DNA of 64,000 nucleotides from Pisaster brevispinus. Lineage: Eukaryota > Echinodermata > Asteroidea > Forcipulatida > Asteriidae. Each line of letters starts with the position of its first letter. Position 1 is the stretch's first letter. Where the stretch lies: NCBI GenBank assembly GCA_023634235.1, contig JAMKCF010000018.1, positions 2,199,474 through 2,263,473 of the forward strand, in the 5' to 3' direction. The translations under genes and the position numbers were made by a program. Below are positions 37,001 to 47,838 of this stretch, one piece after another. The notes beneath the pieces are model-generated. The model worked only from the letters and a program-made list of their open reading frames with translations, had not been told where the DNA came from and did not search any database.

Positions 37001-39041
37001 ATTTTGAGCCTAGAACTTTATCATGCTGTTGGTGTAAACAACAAAGGCCCAATTTTGTAGCGCTGCTTAACGATAAGCACATTTTTTTGCTAACTATAGC
37101 AGACAAATTTGCTTTAGCGTAAGCGTATTTCCCAGGTTAGCAAGAAAATTAGGCAGCCATCTTGCGCGTTCAGCATGGATTTTCATTGTTACGTCATTCA
37201 TTTTCATACAGTATGCACCGGAAGGTTACCATGCCTTTTCGTGTGCTTGCGAAATGGAAATCGCACGGTAAGCACAAAATCGTGCTTCTGCTGTAAGGTG
37301 GGAAGCAGCCACGCATTCCCAGGCACACTTTGATCGCTTGCTTGGTTTGTGTACATTGCATACCCACTATGAGTCACGTGACTCTGCTCGCCGATTGTTT
37401 TCGATCGGCAGCAGCACGTTGTAATCCCCTAAATAGTGCTAGACACATAGGTCTCTTAATTTAAGTCGAGCTTACCGTACTTTCGTTAAAATTTGAAGCA
37501 CCTCGAGACGTCGTACATCTTTCGTTTTGTTGTGTTGCTGTTTAATTTTTAGTGTATCTCGGTACAAACTGGGACCCATGGGAGACCTGTGGTTGTCACT
37601 GAGTGGGCCACCCAGTTGAAATAAGAAATAAATAAATTAATAAAGCCCGGTTCATACTTCCTGCCCGAATGCGAAGCGAATTTTGACGTCACAGGGCCGT
37701 TTTCGCAGCGAATGTTTTGCAGGAGTTGAGCACATTTCAACTGCTGCGAATTATTCGTTGCGAATTTGTGACGTCAATATTCGCTTCGCATTTGCGGTAT
37801 GAACCGGGCTTTAAGCATCATACAATAACTTACTGTTGTTATTACTTGCTTCTAGTACAAGGTATGAAGGTATGACATTTCTCTTGAATTAAATTTATGA
37901 TGAAATAAATACCTTTGAATGCCTTCTTTTTTTTTCCTAGGCGGGAGGTGGCGAAGCTAAGAAACCCAAACCTACGGTGGATGTTGATATGAATCAATAT
38001 GCACAAGAAGGAAAGGTACAGTTTTGTTTATTTGTTTGGCCGTATGTTTCTGGAAATAAAACCAAAGATGCTTCGAGGGGCACTATCGTGATCGGGCATT
38101 TGTGTACGCTGCTCCTAAGCTATGGACTAATCTCCCTCCTTGTATTAGACAATCAGCTTCACTTAATGTACTTAAATCCAAGTTAAAAACCCATCTGTTT
38201 ACGATTAATTCCTTCTTGTACTGTTGAGTTATTTCTATAGTGTTTTTCTCCACATTTGTTGTTGTTGTATTTTGTGTAATGTGCAGTAGAGTATATTCAT
38301 ATGGGTATTGCGCAATATAAATACTCGTTATTATTATTGTTATTATTATTGTCAAGTCCAAACCAGGCCTGTGGCTTGACATAGACCTACGAACTCTCAC
38401 CCACTTAAACAACGCGTGCTTACCCTCCAAAGATAAGCTAGCGTGTGCAGTAAATCTGGGTGAGAATTTATAACTCTTGTACAGCCGCAGGCCTGCTGTG
38501 ATCACGATGAACGTTTTCCTGTAAGGGTTTGTGTATAACATCGGTAAGAATGAAAATATATATTTACGTATGCACACAGATTTTTTAACAAACTTACACG
38601 GTGTCAAAATGGGCATGGTAGAAAACTTCCCATGAAATAGTTTGCTTGAAATGCTTTAGTTTTTGCAAAAAATGAGTTATAAACAAGTTTTGAGTTTTAC
38701 AAACAGTGAAAACAGGTTTGTTTGGGGGTTTTTTTTGGGTTTTTTTTTACTGGTTGAGCTTAAACTTTCACTGGTTTGTTATTTCATGTTTATATTGGTT
38801 CACATGAAGTGGACACTAATTTTTGACAATTACCAAAGCACTCCTTTAAAAAATGCCAATCACGTGTTTATAACTTGAGCTATGACCTCTGATTGACCTC
38901 GTTTTGTATTGGGTTTTTTTTTTTCAGCTGGGCAAGCTGACAGTTGCTGTCTTGAAGGAGTTTTGTCAAAAGAATGGCCTCGCCTCAGCTGGGAAGAAAA
39001 ATGACCTTGTAGAGACCATAAAGAACCACTTTGGTGTCTGA
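25863..39041 (+). CDS. XRCC6: Ku70 / XRCC6, complete, 14 exons
   Basis: Ku70 pairs with Ku80 to bind DNA double-strand ends for non-homologous end joining. Exons: 25863-26051, 27797-27919, 28130-28184, 30094-30184, 30615-30792, 31082-31245, 31759-31855, 32420-32534, 33094-33311, 34488-34599, 35420-35581, 36499-36602, 37941-38015, 38928-39041. Total 1797 nt, 598 residues; human is 609. All phases agree. The order is an acidic N-terminus, a vWA-like domain ([12 protein letters not shown] to about residue 240, with [13 protein letters not shown]), the Ku core ring ([34 protein letters not shown]), the C-terminal arm ([20 protein letters not shown]) and a C-terminal SAP domain ([20 protein letters not shown]). 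The start is the only ATG before the conserved DSLIFLVD. Odd: a copied fragment of exon 7 in intron 3. Confidence 0.96.
26090..26590 (+). repeat. Dispersed TIR repeat, copy 4, with internal 20-bp array
   Basis: GTCCGGCGGTCTTGTG and AAAAGTTTGAGCCCTG match the family. Between 26170 and 26340 a 20-bp unit (TTTTTGACTGGTCCAGCAGG) is repeated about nine times. In XRCC6 intron 1. Confidence 0.8.
27250..27330 (-). repeat. tRNA-derived SINE copy (Asn-like)
   Basis: The minus strand reads GCTAGATAGCTCAGCTGGTA, ATGTTAAACC, GGTTCAAATCCCGCTC. Six of seven acceptor-stem pairs are possible. In XRCC6 intron 1. Confidence 0.65.
27490..27560 (-). repeat. tRNA-derived SINE copy (Asn-like)
   Basis: The minus strand reads TAGCTTGGTTGATAGAGCGC, CATGTTAATTAGG, GTAGGTTCAAATCCCACTC. 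A second copy 200 bases from the previous one. Confidence 0.65.
28030..28082. repeat. Poly(T) tract
   Basis: A near-uninterrupted run of about 30 T before XRCC6 exon 3; its length in the assembly may be unreliable. Confidence 0.8.
28330..28960 (-). repeat. Two tRNA-Leu-derived SINE copies in XRCC6 intron 3
   Basis: The minus strand from 28755 reads GTGTCGTGGCCGAGTGGATA, CACTGGACTCAAGCTCTGGT and GGGTTCGAGCCCCGGTC, then a body with TGTCCTTGAGCAAGACACTT. Another head lies at 28850-28960. The CAA anticodon position and a long variable arm indicate a tRNA-Leu origin. Confidence 0.85.
29379..29842 (+). other. 464-bp duplicate of XRCC6 intron 6/exon 7, inserted with target duplication
   Basis: Nearly identical to 31386-31849. 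It is flanked by a 22-base direct repeat (CAACCTGGGTTTGTTTGTTT plus GT) at 29357-29378 and 29843-29864, which has no counterpart at the source. Confidence 0.93.
29753..29842 (+). pseudogene. XRCC6: Partial copy of XRCC6 exon 7 (no donor)
   Basis: Copies the first 90 of 97 bases of exon 7 (31759-31855), including the AAAG acceptor and [20 protein letters not shown]. The GAG|GTAGGT donor is lost at the breakpoint. Spliced after exon 3 it would shift the frame. Confidence 0.93.
31265..31510. repeat. Dispersed 125-bp repeat, two tandem copies
   Basis: CAATATCATCCACTGTGGTT-type units start near 31270 and 31394. In XRCC6 intron 6, just upstream of exon 7. Confidence 0.8.
32255..32400 (+). repeat. 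Partial copy of the 18766-19206 element
   Basis: TTTGCTGTTTTCTCAACAAG, ACTGAAACTTTCTCAGGTGA and CATTGACTAAAACC match the family. In XRCC6 intron 7. Confidence 0.6.
33376..33605. repeat. 44-bp tandem repeat, about five copies
   Basis: The unit contains AAGTTGCGGAAAAGTTTATC and CACAAAGGGTGAATCATTGA. It begins 65 bases after XRCC6 exon 9. Confidence 0.95.
34700..34850. repeat. Penelope-like repeat end
   Basis: GCACCATGTGTAAATCTCTT, CAACGTTTCTATCAGTATGC and GATCGTCTTCAGGAGAAAGC. In XRCC6 intron 10. Confidence 0.45.
35000..35230 (+). repeat. tRNA-Leu-type SINE body, head missing
   Basis: TTAAGCAAGACACTTAACCA, GTAAAGCCGTTGGTCC and CAGCACCTTGTAAACCCTTA match the body of the 28330-28960 SINEs. Confidence 0.75.
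35870..36285. repeat. 31-bp tandem repeat, about 13 copies
   Basis: Unit CCCCTATAATTTGTAATACA followed by TTATTTTCAAT, in XRCC6 intron 11; very little divergence. Confidence 0.95.
36810..37020 (-). repeat. Dispersed TIR repeat, copy 5, inverted
   Basis: CTTGCAGCTCAAAATTTGTA, CACAAGACCACCGAACTTGT and AAATTTTGAGCC are the family in reverse orientation. In XRCC6 intron 12. Confidence 0.65.
37642..37812. mobile_element. Palindromic MITE with TGACGTCA in each arm
   Basis: Arms AAAGCCCGGTTCATACTTCC and GGTATGAACCGGGCTTT, each followed inward by GCGAAGCGAA and TGACGTCA. 171 bp, in XRCC6 intron 12. Confidence 0.88.
38080..38345 (+). pseudogene. LINE 3' end (L2/CR1-like) with TTA/TTG tail
   Basis: The plus strand reads [16 protein letters not shown] and [13 protein letters not shown], typical of the polymerase end of these LINEs, followed by a 3' UTR and a TTATTATTATTG microsatellite tail. 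In the last XRCC6 intron. Confidence 0.8.
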
Positions 39042-40420
39042 CCTTGAAATGATCAAAGCAACAAGGTCGTAACTTATTTGTTTGACGAGGTCGTATCTTG
39101 AACGATTGAAATCGAATCGAATCATGGTCACTATTGGAGGTAAACGATGCAAATGTAAATTGACCTTAAAGTATAGTAGGTGTCAGATGTTAAATTGGTT
39201 ATTCCTAAAAGGTCGTAACCTCATCACAGATGAAACTGTACGGTAAAAGGATTATTTCTCACATAACTGATTTTTATGTTTCTTCCCAAATCTGATGTTC
39301 AGAAAGATAGGACCTATGTATAGTTCAAGGCCAAAGGTCATATCACCAATACGACCTTGTTGCTCTGACACCTAAAGTTTTCCCAAATGTTAAAGTGACA
39401 GTAATTGACAGGAAAAATGTTAATTGATACTTTTCTACTTCCATGAAAGATACAAGGAGAATTATTATTAATATTTGCGCAGATTTTATAATCTCTGTAG
39501 TGAAAGCTTCACACTGTTCAGTGGTAATACCATTTTGACAAATCAAGTTTTTCATTGTGCGGTGGTATCAACTTGAGTATTGTTTTAATATTAGTCAGAC
39601 GATAATAACATATGGCGCTGGTTTCCGCCAGCTTTGAAGCTCGTGATTATTATTACCCCTGGTCACTGGGCCATTTACTTCACAACTTAACCAACTCGGC
39701 TCCCTGGGGATTATACAGCCTGTGCTGCCAAGTATGTAGCCCACCAAGCTAAATCAATCACAAGAACCATCTCCGCCCTCATAAGGTACCCATTTACTCC
39801 CGGGCGAAGAGAAGCAATTATGTTTAATTGTCTTTCTCATGGATACAAGTGTTAGGACTTCGGGATTTGGACCCCCCACCTTGGTGACTTTGCTACAAGA
39901 ACATGAGTGCGTTCGGCCACGACATGCTATATTTGATGATGCTTTCAGTGTCAGTTTGGTCACATCAGATAACAAAAACGAAGGTGACTGTTTTATGAAT
40001 GAAGTTCTATTTCATAGCCATACATTGGCAACAACATTCAGATTTCAGATTGTCAAAGTTAGTAACACTTCCCAAGACGTTTATCTGTTTTAAAGGGACT
40101 AACTCATTTCACTTTTTATGAACAGTTTATGTCCATTAATATTTCACCTTTAAACTCAAAGTTGTATTTCTTCAAAACGACAATAATCCCAACAGGGCAT
40201 ACATACATTCCTGCTGATCTGATTCCTCTGAAACTCATGACCTTTGCTGCCTGTTTTTAGAACAGAAACCCTTCACTTGCATGGAGATGGCACCTTTAAT
40301 GTTTGTTTGAAAGGAACAATTCTTTATATTTTAATATTTTGTAGTTTTAATGATCTTGGGTAAGGTCATTGAAAGATAAATAAACATGAGGACATTTTAA
40401 ACCTTTTTATTTGTTCATCA
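39042..40420 (+). other. XRCC6: XRCC6 3' UTR with poly(A) signal
   Basis: The sequence after the XRCC6 stop has no coding signal. An AATAAA at about 40378-40383 is a plausible polyadenylation signal. A degraded SINE (39785-39930) lies inside, so a shorter UTR is possible. Confidence 0.4.
39785..39930 (-). repeat. Degraded tRNA-Leu-type SINE
   Basis: The minus strand carries ATGTCGTGGCCGAACGCACT and a worn body. Lies within the presumed XRCC6 3' UTR. Confidence 0.5.
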
Positions 40421-40788
40421 TGTTTTGTTTGAGGTTGTTTTTCCACATTATTTTAGGCCAAACAAATTTAAACTTTTTGTTTCTCATCAGTGTCTGCTTG
40501 AAGTTAAGATCCAGCATGAAAAGTTATTCACTTCAAGATGCCTGGTACTAATTGTATTTTCTTTCCACATTATTGTAGGCCAAACGAAGTCGACTTTTTG
40601 TTTCTCATCAGTGTCTGCTTGAAGTTAAAAGTCAAGCATGAAAAGTTATTCACTTAAAGTTGGCTGGCACTAATTGTATTGCCAGTCATTTTGATCCCTT
40701 GGTAGGGCATCTTTACATGGACAACCATTAGTCATCAAGAGTGCAAGATATTTTTAAGACCATTACTTCAAAGAAGTGGACATGGGCA

Positions 40789-40967
40789 GGGCCCAATTTC
40801 ATAGAGCTGCTTTTAAGCAACAACAAAAAATGTGCTTCCAGAATAAGGTTACCAGCCAAACTACCATGTCACATGTACAGTTTGTGACTGGTATCCTGCT
40901 CATTTCTGCTTAGCAGGAAATTGTTAAGCATTATTTTCTGCTTAAGCAGCTCTACGAAATTGGGCCC
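40789..40967. mobile_element. Palindromic MITE, 179 bp
   Basis: GGGCCCAATTTCATAGAGCT at the left and AGCTCTACGAAATTGGGCCC at the right are inverted ends, with TGCTTAAGCAG inside. Related pieces at 36640-36775 and 46020-46130. Confidence 0.85.
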
Positions 40968-41089
40968 AGGTCACCTAGCAAGGGGTGCGTTTTCGGGGTC
41001 GTAACCAATAACTGTTTCAGTTGACTTGGCCATTGGTTAACCACTGGTCATTGACAGAAAGAATTTTTTTTTTTACAACTGCCAAAACA

Positions 41090-41264
41090 CACCCAAAGAG
41101 GTATGACAACAGGTGGGTATGCAAAACGACCAATTGGACTCCAAGAAACCAAACACGAAAAAGAGGGAGACAAAACAGAAGATGGAAAGTTGAACTAAGA
41201 ACATATCATGGTATTATTGGCAAAAGACGGCTCAGAAATACAGAGAAAATTGAGAATTGGTGAC
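41090..41264 (+). pseudogene. LINE reverse-transcriptase C-terminal fragment
   Basis: NRWVCKTTNWTPRNQTRKRG and QNRRWKVELRTYHGI match the usual R-rich tail of animal LINE polymerases. A short fragment with no further domain. Confidence 0.65.
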
Positions 41265-42069
41265 GAGACTTTCCTCCTCCTGCAGTGGATTGGAATAGGT
41301 TAAAGGAAAAGAAAGTCATCTCTAGTCTAAAGCCCTTAATGAAAGACAAAATTAATAAATAAAACATTAGCATTTTAAAACGGGTGTGCAATTTGAATAA
41401 TGAATTAAAGAAAACTCGCTCCGCGGTTTTTCAGAAATGGATTGACTTTACAAACTTGAATAGATTTTCTTTTCACTTTCTGATATGGAACCTCTTCACA
41501 AGCTTCTTTTTTACCAGCAATTTTGAATCAACGATGATCACAAGGGAAAAATAACTTCCACTAATCACTTGTTCACTACAAGATAAAATGTTTCAACTGT
41601 TAGGTGTTGGTTTATTTACATCCCACTCGTGGCCACTGGCCAAATTGCTAGAATGATACAGCGGTATAAAAAACGTTAGATGTTAAAAATTCAACAAAAG
41701 ATACATGCAAAACACTAAACAATGCAAGCAATTACTAAATAGAGAAGGTAAAAAGATTGTGTTCCAGCCACAACAAATGACCACAGTAAAAAAAAAATCG
41801 TTTAACCAGGGAGAAAGAATGACACCAAGAAGTTGTAAAAAAATATATATTAATGCGGGACCACCTTTATGGTCCAGTGATCCAGCCTTCCACACTGACC
41901 ATCCTTTGTCCTCGCTACTTTACTCTGATTGGTTCTTAGCCACCCCATTGTTTGTAAATTTACAACTCTGATATTTTTCTGCTATATTTTCCCGCTTTTT
42001 TTCTGGATACTCTCCCTTAATCCTTTGCTCCTCTTTTTGCTACAAATAGATATGTTTGTGTTTGTTCTT

Positions 42070-42112
42070 GTTTATGCCTCTGACGAAGGTCCGGTTTGGA
42101 TCGAAAGCTAAG
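42070..42112. repeat. Penelope-type end motif
   Basis: CTCTGACGAAGGTCCGG and GGATCGAAAGCT form a short stem around a GAAA. It resembles hammerhead-like ends of Penelope elements with an extra A; weak call. Confidence 0.3.
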
Positions 42113-42399
42113 GCCATCTCCCCTACTATACTAATTTTATATACCCATGCATACAAATCCGTAAAAGCAATGGTCCAGCCACCTTAAAAAGTAACAAATA
42201 AATAGATAAACTACTTCACAAAATTGCACAATATTACAAATACACAAAAATTAAGAGTTTGATGAATTGATGAAGTGTGGAATCGGGCTCTTTCTGAATC
42301 AATTTGTTCTGGAGTTTTCTACCAAGTGTGTATTTCCTGTTGGGAGGGATGAGATTTTCTGTTTGCTTGTTATTGGATATTGTTTGTGCAAATTTGAGG

Positions 42400-42480
42400 C
42401 AACGGGGGTTAGTGACGAGAGGTATCGATACGGCGCGCTGCCAATGGTAGCGAGGCTGACCAATCACCGACTACCCGCAC
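42400..42480. repeat. Dispersed repeat shared with 10405-10475
   Basis: GTTAGTGACGAGAGGTATCG followed by CGGCGCGCTGCCAATGG. Confidence 0.6.
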
Positions 42481-43921
42481 CACCACCAGTGACCCGGCTA
42501 CTTTGTGGTATGGATGGAGCGCCCCATTTGAAAAGAATTGTTTAGTATTTAAATAATAATTCAATAAAACATTATTAAAAAATATGCTTAAACAATTTAT
42601 TGTGGCACTTAAACAAAAATTCACAAGATTTGGCCTCTTTTTCGTTTTTATTCCCAAAATCCCAAGCTGGGTATGAAATTCCCAAGATCTTGGGAAAATT
42701 CCCAAGCAGTGGCAACGTTGCTCATTGCCCTCTTTTGCGCATTCCCCAAAGCATCAATAATGTGAGTTTTAGTACGCGATGAACTCGCCTCCAGACAACA
42801 ATCGTCGTATTCTAACCAGGGGTCTAACATATCCCTTGTAAACCACACAGACAGTTCGTCTTTGTTAAAATGAAACTTTTTTAGTGCATGAAGCATGTGA
42901 AACTGGAGATTGGTTTTTTGGGGTCATTTTACCAACCTGTTTGTCCCATTTCAAGTCATTTTAAATGATAACGCCCAAATTTTTGCAGTGGAGACAAAAT
43001 GTAAGCGGAATATTGTCAATTTTCAAAATTGTTTGAGGTAGCGCCCTCTATTCTGTCACACCGGCATTTTCCCAATTGTTTTCAATAGTTCTAAAACTTT
43101 TGTTATGCCTTTCCTTTTCATTGAATGAAATAAAACATGAACGACCTGCATTAAACTGAAAAGAAAACAACAAAAATAGGTCACATACATAAAAAAACAA
43201 CAACATTTTGTCACGTGTCCCACTTGGGACGATTACATTTTGACAGAGGGAAGTACTGCATTTTACCCCTCACATACACTTTCCCTAAACAGTGTACGTG
43301 GTAGCAAATGTAGTTCATTTGCGATATGGAAAATATTTAATTCTGAATGTTATTTCTGGAGAATAGAAAATGTCGACAAAATAAATAAATAATAGGCATT
43401 ACATGTACTGATAGTGATAGACAGTGCCCCTGTAACTAGGTTTCCACTTCCGGATTCGGTACTTGTCTTATACTTTACAGAGGTGCATTTCCCCTACAAT
43501 GGTCTGGCACTGAGTTCCAGGAATTGTTGATTTTACGAGTTAAAAAAATGTCATATTTAGATTGGTTCATCATTGGATGGGGAACTGCATCTGCAGTTAC
43601 AGTGAATGAAGGCGGAACTGAGATAAGAAATTTTTGTTTATCACTGCGGAAGCCTCCAGATCCAGAGGAACTTGACGGGTAATATCGGTCCATTTACCGG
43701 GGACGTTCGGTGTCGAATTCACGCTGCCAGGTTGTAGGAGCGGAGCCACGTTTTAATCGCGACGTTGATCTTGCCACCAACAAGGTCTGAGTAAGGTTAG
43801 AACAGACGTTCTTTTGTTTTAAAAATGCTAATGTTAGGAAGATATTATCACTTAGAATGTAGAGTCTGTTTCTGACTTGCCCAGTAATCAGTGACGGATA
43901 TGACCTAGACGCAGTAACTGG

Positions 43922-44096
43922 GGCGCTGTACTCCATGTTTTTTTAATTTGTATTCTTAACGTTGACATCTGCGGTCGATCGTACAGATTAGTAGTCGTAC
44001 ATTTAGGAGTAGGACTACTACTTTTATACTAGCATGCTACTACTGTTACACGACCGCAGATGTAAACATTTCGAAGAATAGGAGTACAGCCCCCCC
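43922..44096. mobile_element. Palindromic MITE, about 175 bp
   Basis: Ends GGCGCTGTACTCC and GGAGTACAGCCCC, inner arms ACATCTGCGGTCG and CGACCGCAGATGT, with TATTCTT between them on both sides. Confidence 0.8.
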
Positions 44097-45829
44097 AATT
44101 CTACCTCCATGCTGTGTCCAAAGTATGACCATGGACTCTCGAGTTCAGCACTGTAACAGACAATTTATTAAATGACCATTTTTGTAGTTATTAATTATTT
44201 GTGTTTGTTAAGAATAAAATATTGGTTGGTATAAAAAAAATTGAATGTTGGGAAGCAGTTTGCCACAGCTTTAAGTTTTAAACTTGTATTCTATTACATA
44301 CAATATTTACAGGATGACAGCCCCCGCCCCCCCCCCCCCAATGCATTTATTTAAAAATGTACCAATTGAGTCGAATGGGCAGTGTTTTTTAGAAGATATT
44401 TAAGAACAGAAACAGTGAATCAAGGATTTATTGTAAAAAGGAGGGACTTTTTTCTTAAACATGTAAATGCCCCATATAGTTGGCGAAGCCAGTTTACAAC
44501 ATATTCCTTTAATCCAAGTTACTTGACCCCACCCAACAATGCTTTTAATTTTGGGACATTATCTGGCCTATGTGAACAAACACCGAGTATGTCAAGATTT
44601 TTAAAAAGCAGTGGTAATTGGGTTTATTAACTCGGGCTACTTTCTGCGAAGGGTATGTGTGCCTGTAGTGTATGCTATTGATCGTCCAGACAACAGCTCA
44701 AGAAGGACTTGGCATATCAACCACAAACTTGGTGTGTGGATTGGTCTTGAGATCCCACGGAAGACGAGTGCTTTTGTTGGACCCCCTATGTTAAATGTCA
44801 ATGTCATTAGTTTTAAAACAAAAGAACTTTTGTCCGAGCGATAAATCGAGAAGAACTTGACATAATTTGGGATCCCCAAGAAAGCTACATTCATTCTAAT
44901 CCTCTAGTTTTCACGAAAACACATTTAATCTCTGAAAAGTTCAACAAATTAAGGAAGCCACGCTTCAGTGAAAACAATGGCAAACAAGTTTATGATCTGT
45001 CAGCAATTTTAAGCATGTTTGTATCCAGGATCATTCAAACTCTGGCAATCAAAATAAGCAACCATGATTTTGGGGGGTCTTTAAATGCTATTTTCTCCAC
45101 TTTGGTTGCAACCAAAATATGTATCTGAGGGATTTGTAGTGTCGTTATTTTTTACATTAAACAGAGATCTTCCTGCAAGTTCAAACTTTCAATTTTTTTT
45201 AAACGAAACTTAAAGGTATTATACAGGATTGGTTAAGGATAAAATACACCATTGTTTAAATTTTTTAGTGTGAACGCTAACATGTACTGATTATAGTTCA
45301 TACTAGAACCATTTTTTTTCTGTGAAATATTTCCCTCTGAAATGAAGTCATATTCAAAACCGTACCTAAAAAAAGCCTTAAACATAAAAAAAAATAAAAA
45401 ATTACATCCAAAATTGAGGACATTGCATTCACATGCCGGAAATTGTGCATGGTTTTTCACTATTTTCTTCTGACTAGCAACCGGATTGAGCTCAAATTTT
45501 CACAATTTTGTTACCACTGGTACCCCACTCAGTATTTTCCAGCTTACAATACAAGAAGCCTAATTTGGACCACCTACATGTGTGCAATATTCCTAACCCT
45601 GCATCCTCTCGACCGTCAAGCATGTCAAGAGGATGGAGGGTTCTGATTATCGCAACTACTACATGTGTAGGTGTTGTCTAGAAACAGACTGACTTGCGGG
45701 GCATTTGTGTTTCTTTTCTTTTCTTTTTTCCAACTTATAAATTTACCAAGATGTCTGAAATAGTTGAAAAAGATTTGTTAATACCCCCCAAATTAATGGC
45801 CATAAAAACTAAATTTGTTGAGAAGTTGT

Positions 45830-45990
45830 TTGGAATTTCAAGTTTCTGGGGTGTCCATCTGTGAATGCTGTGGCCAGCTACATGTTAACTTGGTTAATTG
45901 GACGTTTTTGATGAAAATAGGTCTACTGTGACAAATTTTTGCTGTTTTCTCAATAAGTAGACACTGTATTTCAGCTGAAACTTTCACAGG
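45830..45990 (+). repeat. Partial copy of the 18766-19206 element
   Basis: GTGAATGCTGTGGCCAG and GCTGTTTTCTCAATAAGTAG, then CAGCTGAAACTTTCACAGGT, in the same order as the other copies. Confidence 0.6.
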
Positions 45991-46557
45991 TGACAATAAT
46001 AATAACAACTCATTCTGGTCTGCTCATTTCTGCTTAGCAGACAATTGTGAAGTAATAATTGCTGCTAAAGTGGCTGTATGACACTTGGCCCTGCTCACAG
46101 CACAAGAACTGCTAAGGACAGACAATTTTGCTTAGCAGAACATTTACTTAGAATTTTTTTAGATGTAAAGGTTTTGTTACCACCGGTACCCCGCTCAGTA
46201 TTTTCCTGCTTACAGTTTTTTTTACTTGGCCCTCCTATTTATCTTTTGACCCTGAAGTGGTTGAAAATGCTTGTATTGCTCCTAAAGTGGAAGTAAACGA
46301 TTGTGTTCTCGAATAGTTCCAGAAACTCAAGCAAAGTCCATTAATATTATAATCAAACAGAACAAATAAAAGATCCACCGGTGTTTTTTAGGGAAATCCC
46401 CTTTACTGCCACCTACTTTATACAGTTTGTATAAATCAGACTCTTCCACTTTGAGGGGGGGGGGAATCAGTGGCCAAAATCTGAGTCGTACTGTTAGAAT
46501 TTACAATACTTATAATAGATTTCTGGTGTAGGTTTACAAATTTAAAAGGAGACTATT

Positions 46558-46725
46558 GTCACGATCAAAGCAGTCCTGTGGCTGCACGTGGAATTACATG
46601 TATGAACTCTCACCCAGTAACTGCCCACGTGCACCAGCCCTTCCTTTTATCATTCAAATCTATGGAGGGTGTACACAGTCACATATTTCTATGTACAGCC
46701 ACAGGCCTGCTTTGATCATGTGATG
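46558..46725. mobile_element. TIR element
   Basis: TCACGATCAAAGCAGTCCTG at the left and CAGGCCTGCTTTGATCATGT at the right, with AACTCTCACCCA inside. A related copy lies around 38375-38515. Confidence 0.75.
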
Positions 46726-46729
46726 ATAG

Positions 46730-47180
46730 TCACCCTTTCAGGGGTATGGGGTAAATACCCAGTTGGGTGTCAGGGTGTCTTTTGGGTACAGCCCACTTTT
46801 ATCTTTCATCCAAGGTGTCAAAGTGTATAAATGTACATTTGGCGTAAATAAAAACTTTGTAACTATCTTTTGAATTTTCAGCAAATATTTGGCCATGTTT
46901 TGTACCCATTTGTACTACATGTACATATGGGTGTCTGGTACAAGTACATTTCAATGTATAAAGGCCTACATAGCCAATTTTGCATTTTTCAACCTGGTTT
47001 CATTTTTGCAGTAAACTGCAAGTGTATAGCAAATATTTGGCATAAGTAGCTATAGGCGATCTGTTAAATCATAGAGAAAACTTTCTCTATGGTTAAATGT
47101 ACCCGTTTTTGAATTTTGCAACCAAGTTTTACTTTTATCTATCCTTCGCAATCTGTTGTAGAGCAAATGGGCCATTCCAG
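46730..47180. other. No recognisable feature
   Basis: AT-rich unique-looking sequence with no coding signal or repeat identified. Confidence 0.4.
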
Positions 47181-47838
47181 CGTCACTCGCACACTTTTTT
47201 GCATCCTTTTACAATCTTAGTGATGTAGTTTTTACAATACAGGTAATTATTCTTTCATTTTTGGTTTGGCAATACTCACTATTATACAGATATAAGGCAT
47301 TAACCCCTTCCTTACCATTGGCGACTTTAGTCGACCAAGCTTGCACACAAAAAAGCACTCAAGCCTGAGCACAAAGGCCATTTGTAATAAAGTTGTAGTT
47401 TTGTCCATGTTCACCCTCCATACCCAAGCTTACCACCATTGGAAAGAGAGAGATCGGATCTTTCCAAGTGTGGTAAAATAAAATAAGGTTGCTATTATGC
47501 AATCTCTTCAAATTGGAATAGGAAGATCCGAAATGCCAAACACCTACGGAGCGTCATATGGTTGTGTACAAAAAAGTGTTGGAGATTACAGATTGCACTG
47601 AGGAAAGAAAGACCAAGAACTTTGATATTTATTGGACCAATCTCAATGAGTTTTAGATTATATGAAAGGGAATTCAATAAGGAAGAACTTTTTTATTACT
47701 TATTTTGCTGTAAAACAATATCTTCAAGGAGATAATGGAGTTTGTAAAAATGGCCTTTGAACAAAAGCTTTCTGTTGTGTAAGAATGTGTGCTTCACGCT
47801 TGAGTGGTCAAACAATGCGGTCACCAGGTTGTTTATGT

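Noticed and set aside
44382..44844. Plus-strand ORFs of 77-82 codons
   Set aside because: No homology seen and no splice structure; typical random ORFs in intergenic sequence.
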